DNA from: Thiohalospira sp046546335
GTDB taxonomy: Bacteria; Pseudomonadota; Gammaproteobacteria; Thiohalospirales; Thiohalospiraceae
DNA: 13,646 nt
Reading direction: 5' to 3' (one strand)
Assembly (NCBI RefSeq): GCF_046546335.1
Contig: NZ_JBKGYA010000040.1
Shown here: positions 6,699-13,599 of the stretch, piece by piece
Layout of the letters: the number at the start of each line of letters is the position of its first letter
Numbering within the stretch: position 1 is the first letter of the stretch
Program-made: the position numbers and the translations under genes
Notes under the pieces: model-generated
Database searches by the model: none
Told to the model about the DNA's origin: nothing
The model's input: only the letters and a program-made list of their open reading frames with translations

Positions 6699-8330
6699 AT
6701 GGCCATCCAGACCGTCGCTACCCAGCCCTTCGACGACCAGAAGCCGGGGACCTCCGGCCTGCGCAAGCGCGTAAGCCGCTTCCAGCAACCGCACTACCTG
6801 GAGAACTTCGTCCAGTCCATCCTCGACGTCGGCGAGGGGCTGCGCGGCGGCACCCTGGTCCTCGGCGGCGACGGCCGCTACTACAACCAGACCGCCATCC
6901 AGACCATCCTGCGCATGGCCGCCGCCCACGGCGTCGGCCGGGTCCTGGTGGGCCGCGACGGCCTCCTCTCCACCCCCGCCGTCTCGGCGGTGATCCGCGA
7001 GCACGGCGCCGCCGGCGGCATCGTCCTCTCCGCCAGCCACAATCCCGGCGGCCCCGACGGCGACTTCGGCATCAAGTTCAACACCGCCAACGGCGGCCCG
7101 GCCCCGGAGGCGGTGACCGACGCCATCTACCAGCGCAGCCGCGAGATCGCCGAATACCGCATCGCCGACACCGCCGATATCGACCTCACCCGGGAGGGGA
7201 CCACCGAGCTGGAGGGCATGCCCGTGGAGGTCATCGACCCGGTGGCCGACTACGCCGCCCTCATGGAGCGGCTCTTCGACATGGACGCCATCGCCGCCAT
7301 GATCGCCGACGGCTTCCGCCTGCGCTTCGACGCCATGCACGCCATCACCGGCCCCTACGCCCGGCGGCTCCTCGAGGAGCGCCTGGGCGCCCCGGCCGGC
7401 AGCGTGGTCAACGCCGAGCCCCTGCCCGACTTCGGCGGCGGCCACCCCGACCCCAACCTGGTCCACGCCCGGGAGCTGGTGGCGCTGATGAACGGCCCCG
7501 ACGCGCCGGACCTGGGGGCGGCCTCGGACGGCGACGGCGACCGCAACATGATCCTGGGCCCGAGGTTCTTCGTGACGCCGTCGGACAGCCTCGCCTTCCT
7601 CGCCGCCAACGCCACCTGCGCCCCGGGCTACGCCGGCGGGATCCGCGGCATCGCCCGCTCCATGCCCACCAGCGCCGCCGCCGACCGGGTGGCCGAGGCG
7701 CTGGGCGTGCCCTGCTACGAGACCCCCACCGGCTGGAAATTCTTCGGCAACCTGCTGGATGCCGGTCGGGTCACCCTCTGCGGGGAGGAGAGCTTCGGTA
7801 CCGGCTCCGGCCACGTCCGCGAGAAGGACGGCCTCTGGGCGGTCCTCTTCTGGCTCAACATCCTCGCGGTGCGCGGCCGCGGCGTGGGCGATCTCGTGCG
7901 CGACCACTGGCAGCGCTTCGGCCGCAACGTCTACAGCCGCTACGACTACGAGGGGGTGGATGCCGAGGCGGCGGGCCGCATGGTCGAAGGGCTGCGCCAG
8001 CGGCTCGCCGAGCTGCCGGGCCAGTCCTTCAACGGCCTCACCGTGAGCGCCGCCGACGACTTCGCCTATACCGACCCCGTCGACGGCAGCCGTACCGAGC
8101 ATCAGGGGCTGCGCGTCTTCTTCGAGGGGGGCGAGCGGCTGGTCTTCCGCCTCTCCGGCACCGGGACGGAGGGGGCGACCCTGCGCGTCTATCTGGAGGC
8201 CTTCGAGGGCAATCCCGAGCGCCAGGCCCGCCCCACCGCCGAACTCCTGGCCCCGCTGACCGCCGCGGCCGAGGCCCTGGCCGGGATCCGCAGCCACACC
8301 GGGCGGGCGGAGCCCGACGTCATCACCTGA
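6699..8330 (+). CDS. pgm: Phosphoglucomutase (alpha-D-glucose-1,6-bisphosphate dependent)
   Basis: The enzyme interconverts glucose 1-phosphate and glucose 6-phosphate, linking gluconeogenesis to glycogen, sugar-nucleotide and possibly sucrose synthesis. The 543-residue protein belongs to the alpha-D-phosphohexomutase superfamily and resembles the PGM1-like branch. The catalytic phosphoserine is S113 in SASHNPGG (111-118), followed by PDGDFGIKFN. The Mg-binding loop is D277-G-D-G-D281-R, the sugar-binding loop is GEESFG (362-367), and the phosphate-binding C-terminal loop is RLSGTGT (484-490). DFGGGHPDPNL (244-254) is also diagnostic. ATG 6699 has a GAGGGA upstream and gives a normal N-terminus; the open frame extends far upstream, antisense to htpG, without meaning. 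Its stop lies 5 bp from that of the opposing ppsR. Confidence 0.97.
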   Translation: MAIQTVATQPFDDQKPGTSGLRKRVSRFQQPHYLENFVQSILDVGEGLRGGTLVLGGDGRYYNQTAIQTILRMAAAHGVGRVLVGRDGLLSTPAVSAVIREHGAAGGIVLSASHNPGGPDGDFGIKFNTANGGPAPEAVTDAIYQRSREIAEYRIADTADIDLTREGTTELEGMPVEVIDPVADYAALMERLFDMDAIAAMIADGFRLRFDAMHAITGPYARRLLEERLGAPAGSVVNAEPLPDFGGGHPDPNLVHARELVALMNGPDAPDLGAASDGDGDRNMILGPRFFVTPSDSLAFLAANATCAPGYAGGIRGIARSMPTSAAADRVAEALGVPCYETPTGWKFFGNLLDAGRVTLCGEESFGTGSGHVREKDGLWAVLFWLNILAVRGRGVGDLVRDHWQRFGRNVYSRYDYEGVDAEAAGRMVEGLRQRLAELPGQSFNGLTVSAADDFAYTDPVDGSRTEHQGLRVFFEGGERLVFRLSGTGTEGATLRVYLEAFEGNPERQARPTAELLAPLTAAAEALAGIRSHTGRAEPDVIT

Positions 8331-8339
8331 GCCCCTCAG
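8327..8339. terminator. Short inverted repeat spanning the pgm and ppsR stops
   Basis: CTGAG (8327-8331), CCC and CTCAG (8335-8339) form a 5-bp stem that contains both stop codons. Two facing TGA codons supply three of those pairs automatically. There is no T-tract on either strand. It is the only candidate for 3'-end structure between these convergent genes, so the call is weak. Confidence 0.2.
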
Positions 8340-9139
8340 CCCCGCTGGAGGTGGGCGCGGACGCTGGCGGCGATCTCCTCCACCGACATGGGGGTGACGT
8401 CGACACAGGGGATGCGCTCGCGCCGGAACAGCGACTCCACCTGGCGGACCTCCTGCCGGCACTGCCCCACCGAGGCGTAGCGGCTGCCCGGCCGGCGCTC
8501 CTCCCGGATGGCGGCCAGCCGGCGGGCGTCGATGGTCAGGCCGAAGACCCGTTCGCGATTGTCCCGCAGCACCGGTGGCAGACGGTCCCGCTCCAGATCG
8601 TCATCGGTAAAGGGGTAGTTGGCAGCTCGCAGGCCGTGCTGCAGGGCGAGGTAGAGGCAGGTGGGCGTCTTGCCCGCCCGGGAGACGCCGGCGAGGATGA
8701 CATCGGCCTCGGCGTAGCTCTGGGTGCTGACGCCGTCGTCGTGGCCCAGGGCGTAGTCCACGGCGTGGATGCGGCGCTCGTAGGAGGCCTCGTCGGCGAT
8801 CCCGTGGGAGCGCCCCACCTCGGCCGCCGCCCCCTCCCCGAAGAGCTCCCGCGCCGGCCCGGCGAAGTGCTCGAAGAAGTCCAGCAACGGCAGCTCCGCC
8901 TCCCGGAAGACCGCGCGCAGCTCCTCGTCCAGCAGGGTGGCGAAGACCACCGGGTGGCAGCCGCTGTCCCCCGCCTCGCGCTGGATGCGCGCCACCGTGG
9001 CCCGCGCCGTGGCCGGATCCTTGACGAAGGGCAGGGTGATCCGGCGCGCCTCGATCCCGGGGTACTGGCTGGTCAGGGCGCGCCCCAGGGTCTCGGCGGT
9101 AATACCCGTGCCATCCGAGACGTGAAAGATGCAGAACAT
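8336..9139 (-). CDS. ppsR: PpsR, PEP synthase regulatory kinase/pyrophosphorylase
   Basis: This 267-residue protein belongs to the DUF299 family. These bifunctional enzymes inactivate phosphoenolpyruvate synthase by ADP-dependent phosphorylation of an active-site threonine and reactivate it by phosphate-dependent removal. It shows the N-terminal FHVSDGTGITAETLGRAL (5-22), the central HAVDYALGHDDG (125-136), and the P-loop GVSRAGKTPTCLYLA (151-165). The C-terminal half has NYPFTDDDLERDRLPPVL and GLTIDARRLAAIREERRPGSRYAS, as in this family. ATG 9139 has a GGAGGAG just upstream. It diverges from ppsA, its predicted target, across a 98-bp shared spacer, which makes the PpsR assignment stronger than that of a PPDK regulator. 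Its 3' end lies 5 bp from that of pgm. Confidence 0.96.
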   Translation of the reverse strand: MFCIFHVSDGTGITAETLGRALTSQYPGIEARRITLPFVKDPATARATVARIQREAGDSGCHPVVFATLLDEELRAVFREAELPLLDFFEHFAGPARELFGEGAAAEVGRSHGIADEASYERRIHAVDYALGHDDGVSTQSYAEADVILAGVSRAGKTPTCLYLALQHGLRAANYPFTDDDLERDRLPPVLRDNRERVFGLTIDARRLAAIREERRPGSRYASVGQCRQEVRQVESLFRRERIPCVDVTPMSVEEIAASVRAHLQRG

Positions 9140-9180
9140 GCACTCCTCCCGCGGGCTTGAGCACCCGCCATCCGGGGGCC

Positions 9181-9188
9181 ACTATAGC
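9181..9188. promoter_or_regulatory. Overlapping divergent -10-like elements for ppsR and ppsA
   Basis: In the 98-bp ppsR/ppsA spacer, ACTATAGC reads TATAGC on the plus strand (9183-9188, toward ppsA) and TATAGT on the minus strand (9186-9181, toward ppsR). Both resemble TATAAT. Neither has a good -35: TTGAGC at 9157-9162 is 20 bp from the plus-strand -10. If both are used, the two promoters would compete. This is inference from sequence form. Confidence 0.3.
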
Positions 9189-9196
9189 AGTCAGCA

Positions 9197-9210
9197 GGGG
9201 CGATCGCCCC
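9197..9210. promoter_or_regulatory. 14-bp perfect palindrome, possible operator upstream of ppsA
   Basis: GGGGCGATCGCCCC is self-complementary over all 14 bases. It lies just past the predicted ppsA transcription start and 16 nt before its ribosome-binding site, which is a suitable place for a repressor. It does not resemble the E. coli Cra operator. As RNA it could form only a 5-bp stem with a GAUC loop. Confidence 0.3.
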
Positions 9211-9225
9211 GACCGAGGGACCACC

Positions 9226-9232
9226 AAGGAGG
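9226..9232 (+). promoter_or_regulatory. Shine-Dalgarno site that fixes the GTG start of ppsA
   Basis: AAGGAGG is a complete anti-SD match. It lies 5 nt before GTG 9238 and selects that codon over the ATG at 9157, which would add 27 non-conserved residues running back across the spacer promoters. Confidence 0.8.
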
Positions 9233-9237
9233 CAACC

Positions 9238-11625
9238 GTGACCGACCGGGAATATGTAGTCCGCTTCGAGGACCTGGGGATGGGCGATGTGGAGCGGGTG
9301 GGCGGCAAGAATGCCTCTCTGGGCGAGATGATCAGCCAGCTCGGCGCCGCCGGGGTCCAGGTCCCCGAGGGCTTTGCCACCACGGCCACCGCCTACCGCG
9401 ATTTCCTGGACGCCAACGGCCTCACCGACCGCATCCGCGACGCCCTGGACGGGCTGGATACCAACGACACCCACGCCCTGGTGGAGACCGGCGAGCGGAT
9501 CCGGAACTGGATCCTGGAGGCGCCCTTCCACCCCGAGCTGGAGTCGGCCCTCAAGGCGGCCTACGCCGAGCTCATGGGCCGCCACGACCACGACATCGAG
9601 GTGGCGGTGCGCTCCTCGGCCACCGCCGAGGACCTCCCCGATGCCTCCTTCGCCGGCCAGCAGGAGACCTACCTCAACGTCCGCGGCGAGGCGGACTTCC
9701 TCCAGGCCATCAAGGCGGTCTTCGCCTCCCTCTACAACGACCGCGCCATCTCCTACCGCGTCCACAAGGGCTTCGAGCACGGCCAGGTGGCCCTCTCCGC
9801 CGGCGTCCAGCGCATGGTGCGCAGCGACATCGGCGCCAGCGGCGTGATGTTCACCCTGGACACCGAGTCGGGCTTTCGCGACGTGGTCTTCATCACCGGC
9901 GCCTGGGGCCTGGGCGAGACGGTGGTCCAGGGCTCGGTGAACCCCGACGAGTTCTACGTCCACAAGCCCACCCTGGCCGCCGGCCACTACCCCATCGTGC
10001 GGCGCTCCCTGGGGGAGAAGGCCATCCGCATGGTCTACCGCGACGAGGGCACCGATGACGAGGGCCACGCCACCCGCACCGAGGAGACGCCGGAGGCCGA
10101 TCGCCAGCGCTTCTGCATCGACGACGAGGATGTGGCCAGCCTCGCCCGCCAGGCGATGACCATCGAGGAGCACTACGGCCGGCCCATGGACATCGAGTGG
10201 GGCAAGGACGGCCGCGACGGCCGGCTCTTCATCCTCCAGGCGCGGCCGGAGACGGTGAAGAGCCAGGACAGCGGCCAGTCCATCAAGCGCTACCACATGA
10301 AGGAGTCGGGCGACGTCCTCATCACCGGGCGCGCCATCGGCGGCGGCATCGGCGCCGGCCGGGTCCGGGTCATCGACACCCCCAAGGAGATGCACCGGGT
10401 CGAGCCCGGCGACATCCTGGTCACCGACATGACCGACCCGGACTGGGAGCCGGTGATGAAGCGCGCCTCGGCCATCGTCACCAACCGCGGCGGGCGCACC
10501 TGCCACGCCGCCATCATCGCCCGGGAGCTGGGGATCCCGGCGGTGGTCGGCGCCACCGGCGCCACGGACACCCTCCCCGACAGCAGCCCGGTCACCGTCT
10601 CCTGCGCCGAGGGGGACACCGGCTACGTCTATGCCGGGGAGCTGGACTTCGAGGTCTCCGAGGTGAGCCTGGAGAAGATGCCGGAGCTGCCCTTCAAGGT
10701 GATGATGAACGTCGGCAACCCCGATCGGGCCTTCGACTTCCAGTTCCTCCCCAACCACGGCGTGGGGCTGGCGCGGCTGGAGTTCATCATCAACCGCATG
10801 ATCGGCATCCACCCCAAGGCGCTTCTGAACCTCGCCGATCAGGGCCCCGCGGTGCAGGCGGAGATCGCCGAGCGCACCGCCGGCTACGAGGACGGCCCCG
10901 GCTTCTACGTGGACAAGCTGGCCGAGGGGATCGCCACCCTGGCCGCCGCCTTCTGGCCCAAGCCGGTCATCGTCCGGATGTCGGACTTCAAGTCCAACGA
11001 GTACGCCAACCTCCTGGGCGGCGAGGCCTACGAGCCGGACGAGGAGAACCCCATGCTCGGCTTCCGCGGGGCGTCGCGCTACGTCAGCGAGACCTTCCGC
11101 GACTGCTTCGAGCTGGAGGTCCGCGCCCTGAAGAAGGTCCGCGAGACCATGGGGCTGACCAACGTCGAGGTCATGATCCCCTTCGTGCGCACCGTGGCCG
11201 AGGGCCAGGCGGTGGAGCGGCTGCTCGCCGAGAACGGGCTCAAGCGCGGCGAGAACGGGCTGAAGGTCATCATGATGTGCGAGATCCCGGCCAACGCCCT
11301 GCTCGCCGACGACTTCCTGGAGCACTTCGACGGCTTCTCCATCGGCTCCAACGACCTCACCCAGCTCACCCTGGGGCTGGACCGCGACTCCGGGCTGGTG
11401 GCCGAGTCCTTCGACGAGCGCAACCCGGCGGTGAAGTCGCTGCTCCACATGGCCATCCAGGCGGCGCGGGCGAAGGGCAAGTACATCGGGATCTGCGGCC
11501 AGGGGCCCTCGGACTACCCGGAGCTGGCCAAGTGGCTCATGGACGAGGGGATCGAGAGCGTCTCCCTCAACCCCGACTCGGTGGTGGATACCTGGCTCTA
11601 CCTTGCCGGGGAGGGCAAGACCTGA
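9238..11625 (+). CDS. ppsA: Phosphoenolpyruvate synthase (pyruvate, water dikinase)
   Basis: PpsA makes phosphoenolpyruvate from pyruvate and ATP, giving AMP and phosphate, the entry step of gluconeogenesis from three-carbon compounds. The 795-residue product (792 in E. coli) starts VGGKNASLGEM (21-31). It has an ATP-binding domain with VAVRSSATAEDLPDASFAGQQ (122-142). The phosphohistidine domain has GGRTCHAAIIARELGIP (418-434), with catalytic H423 and T421 as the presumed PpsR target. The PEP/pyruvate barrel carries IVRMSDFKSNEY, SIGSNDLTQLTLGLDRDSG (701-719) and C753 in GICGQGPSD. The GTG start is supported by a perfect AAGGAGG 5 nt upstream. It is divergent from ppsR and ends 9 bp from the stop of the next, opposing regulator gene. 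Confidence 0.98.
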   Translation: MTDREYVVRFEDLGMGDVERVGGKNASLGEMISQLGAAGVQVPEGFATTATAYRDFLDANGLTDRIRDALDGLDTNDTHALVETGERIRNWILEAPFHPELESALKAAYAELMGRHDHDIEVAVRSSATAEDLPDASFAGQQETYLNVRGEADFLQAIKAVFASLYNDRAISYRVHKGFEHGQVALSAGVQRMVRSDIGASGVMFTLDTESGFRDVVFITGAWGLGETVVQGSVNPDEFYVHKPTLAAGHYPIVRRSLGEKAIRMVYRDEGTDDEGHATRTEETPEADRQRFCIDDEDVASLARQAMTIEEHYGRPMDIEWGKDGRDGRLFILQARPETVKSQDSGQSIKRYHMKESGDVLITGRAIGGGIGAGRVRVIDTPKEMHRVEPGDILVTDMTDPDWEPVMKRASAIVTNRGGRTCHAAIIARELGIPAVVGATGATDTLPDSSPVTVSCAEGDTGYVYAGELDFEVSEVSLEKMPELPFKVMMNVGNPDRAFDFQFLPNHGVGLARLEFIINRMIGIHPKALLNLADQGPAVQAEIAERTAGYEDGPGFYVDKLAEGIATLAAAFWPKPVIVRMSDFKSNEYANLLGGEAYEPDEENPMLGFRGASRYVSETFRDCFELEVRALKKVRETMGLTNVEVMIPFVRTVAEGQAVERLLAENGLKRGENGLKVIMMCEIPANALLADDFLEHFDGFSIGSNDLTQLTLGLDRDSGLVAESFDERNPAVKSLLHMAIQAARAKGKYIGICGQGPSDYPELAKWLMDEGIESVSLNPDSVVDTWLYLAGEGKT

Positions 11626-11638
11626 GGCCCGGCCTCAG
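11622..11638. terminator. Inverted repeat spanning the ppsA and Crp-like gene stops
   Basis: CTGAGGCC (11622-11629), C, GGCCTCAG (11631-11638) is a perfect 8-bp inverted repeat around one base and contains both stop codons. Three of its pairs follow from facing TGA codons; the other five do not. No T-tract follows on either strand. It could be a compact bidirectional 3'-end hairpin (about 6-bp stem, 5-nt loop), but intrinsic termination is not shown. Confidence 0.3.
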
Positions 11639-12378
11639 TTGGCGTGGGTACCGGCTTCGTCCGACTCGTCGACGTTGCCGGAGTCGGGGCGGTGCTCCGC
11701 CAGCCATTGCTCCAGGCGGGCGTAGTCCACCCGGGAACGGATGACACCGCTGCTGTCCGGATTCGGGGTAATGATGGCCCCGCGCCGCGCCAGCTCCCGG
11801 ATCACCGCCTTGACCCCGGGCCGGGAGACGCCGGTGTCGGCACTGATCCGGGTGGGGTCCAGGACCACCTCCGGCCCGGTCCGCTCCCCCTGCTCCGGCC
11901 ACTGGCGGACGATGGCGTAGGCGACCGCCCAGCGGTCGCGCTGGCTGCGCAGGTCGGAGGCCAGCTCGTTGGCCGCCACCACCTTGCTGGAGAGCGACCG
12001 GATCACCCGGATGGTCAGCTCCGGGAGCTGGGTCACCGCGTCCATGAAGTCGTCGTTGGAGAAGACGACCACCTTCAGCGACTCGCGGGCGCGGATGGTC
12101 CCGGTCCGCCGCAGGTCGTGGAAGAGCCCCATCTCCCCGAACATCGATCCGGGACCGACGGTGGCGATGACGTTCTCCTGCCCGCCCTCGTCGGCGCGCA
12201 GGACCTCCGCCTCCCCGGCGAGGATGATGTAGACCCAGTGGGAGGTATCCCCCTCGTGGAAGACGGTCTTGCCGGCGTCGTAGATCCGGACCTTGCCGTG
12301 GCGGGTCAGGAAGTCCGCCAGCTTGCGGCTGGGGCGCCCGGCTTGCCGGTCGGGGGAAGAATAGTCTTTGGGATTCAT
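11635..12378 (-). CDS. Crp/Fnr-family transcriptional regulator (copy 1)
   Basis: This 247-residue cytosolic regulator has an N-terminal cyclic-nucleotide-binding barrel (about residues 17-130), a dimerisation helix and a C-terminal winged helix (about 145-225). The phosphate-binding cassette reads FGEMGLFHDLRRTGTIRA, with E82 and R91-T92 in the positions that contact the ligand in CRP-like proteins, so a nucleotide ligand is plausible. There is no cysteine at all, which excludes an FNR-type Fe-S cluster. The recognition helix lies around GVSRPGVKAVIREL (183-196). No clear Shine-Dalgarno precedes ATG 12378, but the N-terminal length matches its divergent paralogue. It shares near-identical blocks with that neighbour (FGEMGLFHDL, DAVTQLPELT). 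The regulated genes and the ligand cannot be read from sequence. Confidence 0.9.
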   Translation of the reverse strand: MNPKDYSSPDRQAGRPSRKLADFLTRHGKVRIYDAGKTVFHEGDTSHWVYIILAGEAEVLRADEGGQENVIATVGPGSMFGEMGLFHDLRRTGTIRARESLKVVVFSNDDFMDAVTQLPELTIRVIRSLSSKVVAANELASDLRSQRDRWAVAYAIVRQWPEQGERTGPEVVLDPTRISADTGVSRPGVKAVIRELARRGAIITPNPDSSGVIRSRVDYARLEQWLAEHRPDSGNVDESDEAGTHAN

Positions 12379-12465
12379 GCGACAAGAGTGTGAAGCCGTC
12401 GATGGAAAGCGGCAAGTCCGACGCCCACACTGGGAGTATCCATTCGGGGAAAGAGACCAACAGCC
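12379..12465. promoter_or_regulatory. Shared divergent control region of the two Crp-like genes
   Basis: This 87-bp spacer must hold both promoters. AGTGTG (12387-12392) and CACACT (12426-12431) are inverted repeats 33 nt apart; the left one is part of TGTGA, which equals a CRP half-site, but no TCACA partner lies at the normal 6-bp spacing. On the minus strand TTGCCG and CACACT are 17 bp apart, which would start the copy-1 transcript at or near its ATG. Both genes have poor Shine-Dalgarno sequences. Operator and promoter roles are inference. Confidence 0.3.
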
Positions 12466-13191
12466 ATGGTCGCCACAGCGCAGAACTCCCTGGCCAGCGC
12501 CAGAGCCGGTCGCCTCAGCGATGACATCACCCGGTTCCTGACCCGCCACGGCCGCACCCGCCGCTTTCCCGCCGGGGCCGAGGTGGTGGGCGAGAACGAA
12601 CCGGCCACCACCGTCTTCGTCCTCCTGGATGGTCAGGCCGAGGTTCTCAAGTCGGTAGAGGGCAGCCAGCCCTCGGTGGTGGCGACCCTCGGGGTCGGCG
12701 CCATCTTCGGCGAGATGGGGCTCTTCCACGACCTCACCCGTACCGGCACCGTCCGCGCCGCCACGGAGCTCACCGCCGTGGAGTTCGCCAATGACGACTT
12801 CCTGGACGCGGTCACCCAGCTCCCGGAGCTGACCTTCCGCCTCATGCGCTCCCTCTCCACCAAGGTGAGCAGCACCAACGAGAGCCTGGTCGACAGCCAC
12901 CGCGACCGTGCGCGCTGGCTGGTGGGCTACCACCTCCTGGCCGGCGGCGAGAGCAGTGCCTTCCGGCTGGACCTGCGCAGGCTGGCCGAGGAGACCGGCA
13001 TTCCCCGGGCGAGCCTGCGGTCGGTGGTGGACGACCTGGCCGAGAAGGGGGCCGTCACCCGCCTGGTCCACCGCGGCAACGGCGTGGTGGAGGTGACGGT
13101 GGACCGCGAGCGGCTGAACCGCCGCCTGGGCGCGGTGACGCCGGAGGCCCCCGATGGCACCGGCCAGCAGCGTCCGGTGGTCAAGCGCTAG
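12466..13191 (+). CDS. Crp/Fnr-family transcriptional regulator (copy 2)
   Basis: This 241-residue paralogue of the divergent neighbour has the same layout: cyclic-nucleotide-binding barrel (about 18-130), dimer helix, and winged helix (about 145-220). Its cassette FGEMGLFHDLTRTGTVRA keeps E83 and R92-T93, and it too has no cysteine. The stretch FANDDFLDAVTQLPELTFRLMRSLSTKV is nearly identical to the neighbour's equivalent. In contrast, the recognition helix region GIPRASLRSVVDDL (178-191) differs strongly, so the two probably read different sites or have split roles. ATG 12466 has only a weak GAAAGAG upstream, but the N-terminus matches the neighbour in length. It ends 6 bp from the opposing NifU-domain gene. 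Ligand and regulon are unknown. Confidence 0.9.
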   Translation: MVATAQNSLASARAGRLSDDITRFLTRHGRTRRFPAGAEVVGENEPATTVFVLLDGQAEVLKSVEGSQPSVVATLGVGAIFGEMGLFHDLTRTGTVRAATELTAVEFANDDFLDAVTQLPELTFRLMRSLSTKVSSTNESLVDSHRDRARWLVGYHLLAGGESSAFRLDLRRLAEETGIPRASLRSVVDDLAEKGAVTRLVHRGNGVVEVTVDRERLNRRLGAVTPEAPDGTGQQRPVVKR

Positions 13192-13197
13192 CCGGGC

Positions 13198-13599
13198 TCA
13201 GAAGACGTTCTCCACCCGGGCCACGCCGGGGACGGCCTCCACCACCATCCGCTCCACCACGTTGCGCAGGTCCAGCGGCGCGCTGGGGCAGCCCACGCAC
13301 GCCCCCTTGAGGCGGACGCGGACCACCCGCTCCTCCACCGCCACCAGCTCCAGGTCACCGCCATCCCGGTTGAGGATCAGGCGCGCCTGGTCGACGGCCT
13401 CGCGCACCGGCCCCTCCTCCGGCAGGGGGTAGGACTCGGCATCGTGGCCCCAGCCGCCGGTGGCCCGGCTGCGCTCCGCCAGGGCCTGGGCCCGGGCGAG
13501 TTCGAAGGCGCGATCGGGGTCCTCCTCCTCGATGGCGTCCAGCTCCTCCTCGGTATAGAAGCGCACCGCGCGGGTCCCGGATTCCTGCTCCTCGCTCAT
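13198..13599 (-). CDS. NifU C-terminal-domain (Nfu-type) iron-sulfur protein with N-terminal extension
   Basis: The 133-residue product has a NifU-like domain at about 65-133: an alanine/valine-rich helix, ILNRDGGDLELVAV (75-88), then KGACVGCPSAPLDLRNVVERMV with the CXXC pair C101 and C104, and PGVARVENVF at the end. In this family a dimer binds a 4Fe-4S cluster between the two CXXC motifs and delivers it to target enzymes. Residues 1-64 are an acidic region (TEEELDAIEEEDPDRAFELARAQALAERSR) that I do not recognise; it is not the A-type domain of NfuA. ATG 13599 has GAGG 8 nt upstream. It converges on the second Crp-like gene with a 6-bp gap. Its client proteins cannot be deduced. Confidence 0.88.
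   Translation of the reverse strand: MSEEQESGTRAVRFYTEEELDAIEEEDPDRAFELARAQALAERSRATGGWGHDAESYPLPEEGPVREAVDQARLILNRDGGDLELVAVEERVVRVRLKGACVGCPSAPLDLRNVVERMVVEAVPGVARVENVF

Noticed and set aside
6603..8462. 619-codon minus-strand open frame antisense to pgm
   Set aside because: Same artefact: the mirror of a conserved coding strand with no motifs and no ribosome-binding site that fits.
9073..11448. 791-codon minus-strand open frame antisense to ppsA
   Set aside because: Low-complexity Gly/Ala/Val/His-rich translation with no recognisable domain, while ppsA is complete on the other strand. It is a composition artefact.
12389..12404. Canonical CRP operator (TGTGA-N6-TCACA) between the two regulator genes
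   Set aside because: Only the left half-site TGTGA is present. The sequence at the right spacing is CGATG, not TCACA.
11635..13191. FNR-type oxygen sensors
   Set aside because: Neither protein contains any cysteine, so a 4Fe-4S cluster cannot be bound in the FNR manner.
13198..13599. NfuA orthologue
   Set aside because: The C-terminal domain fits, but the A-type N-terminal domain of NfuA is missing and replaced by a short acidic segment.
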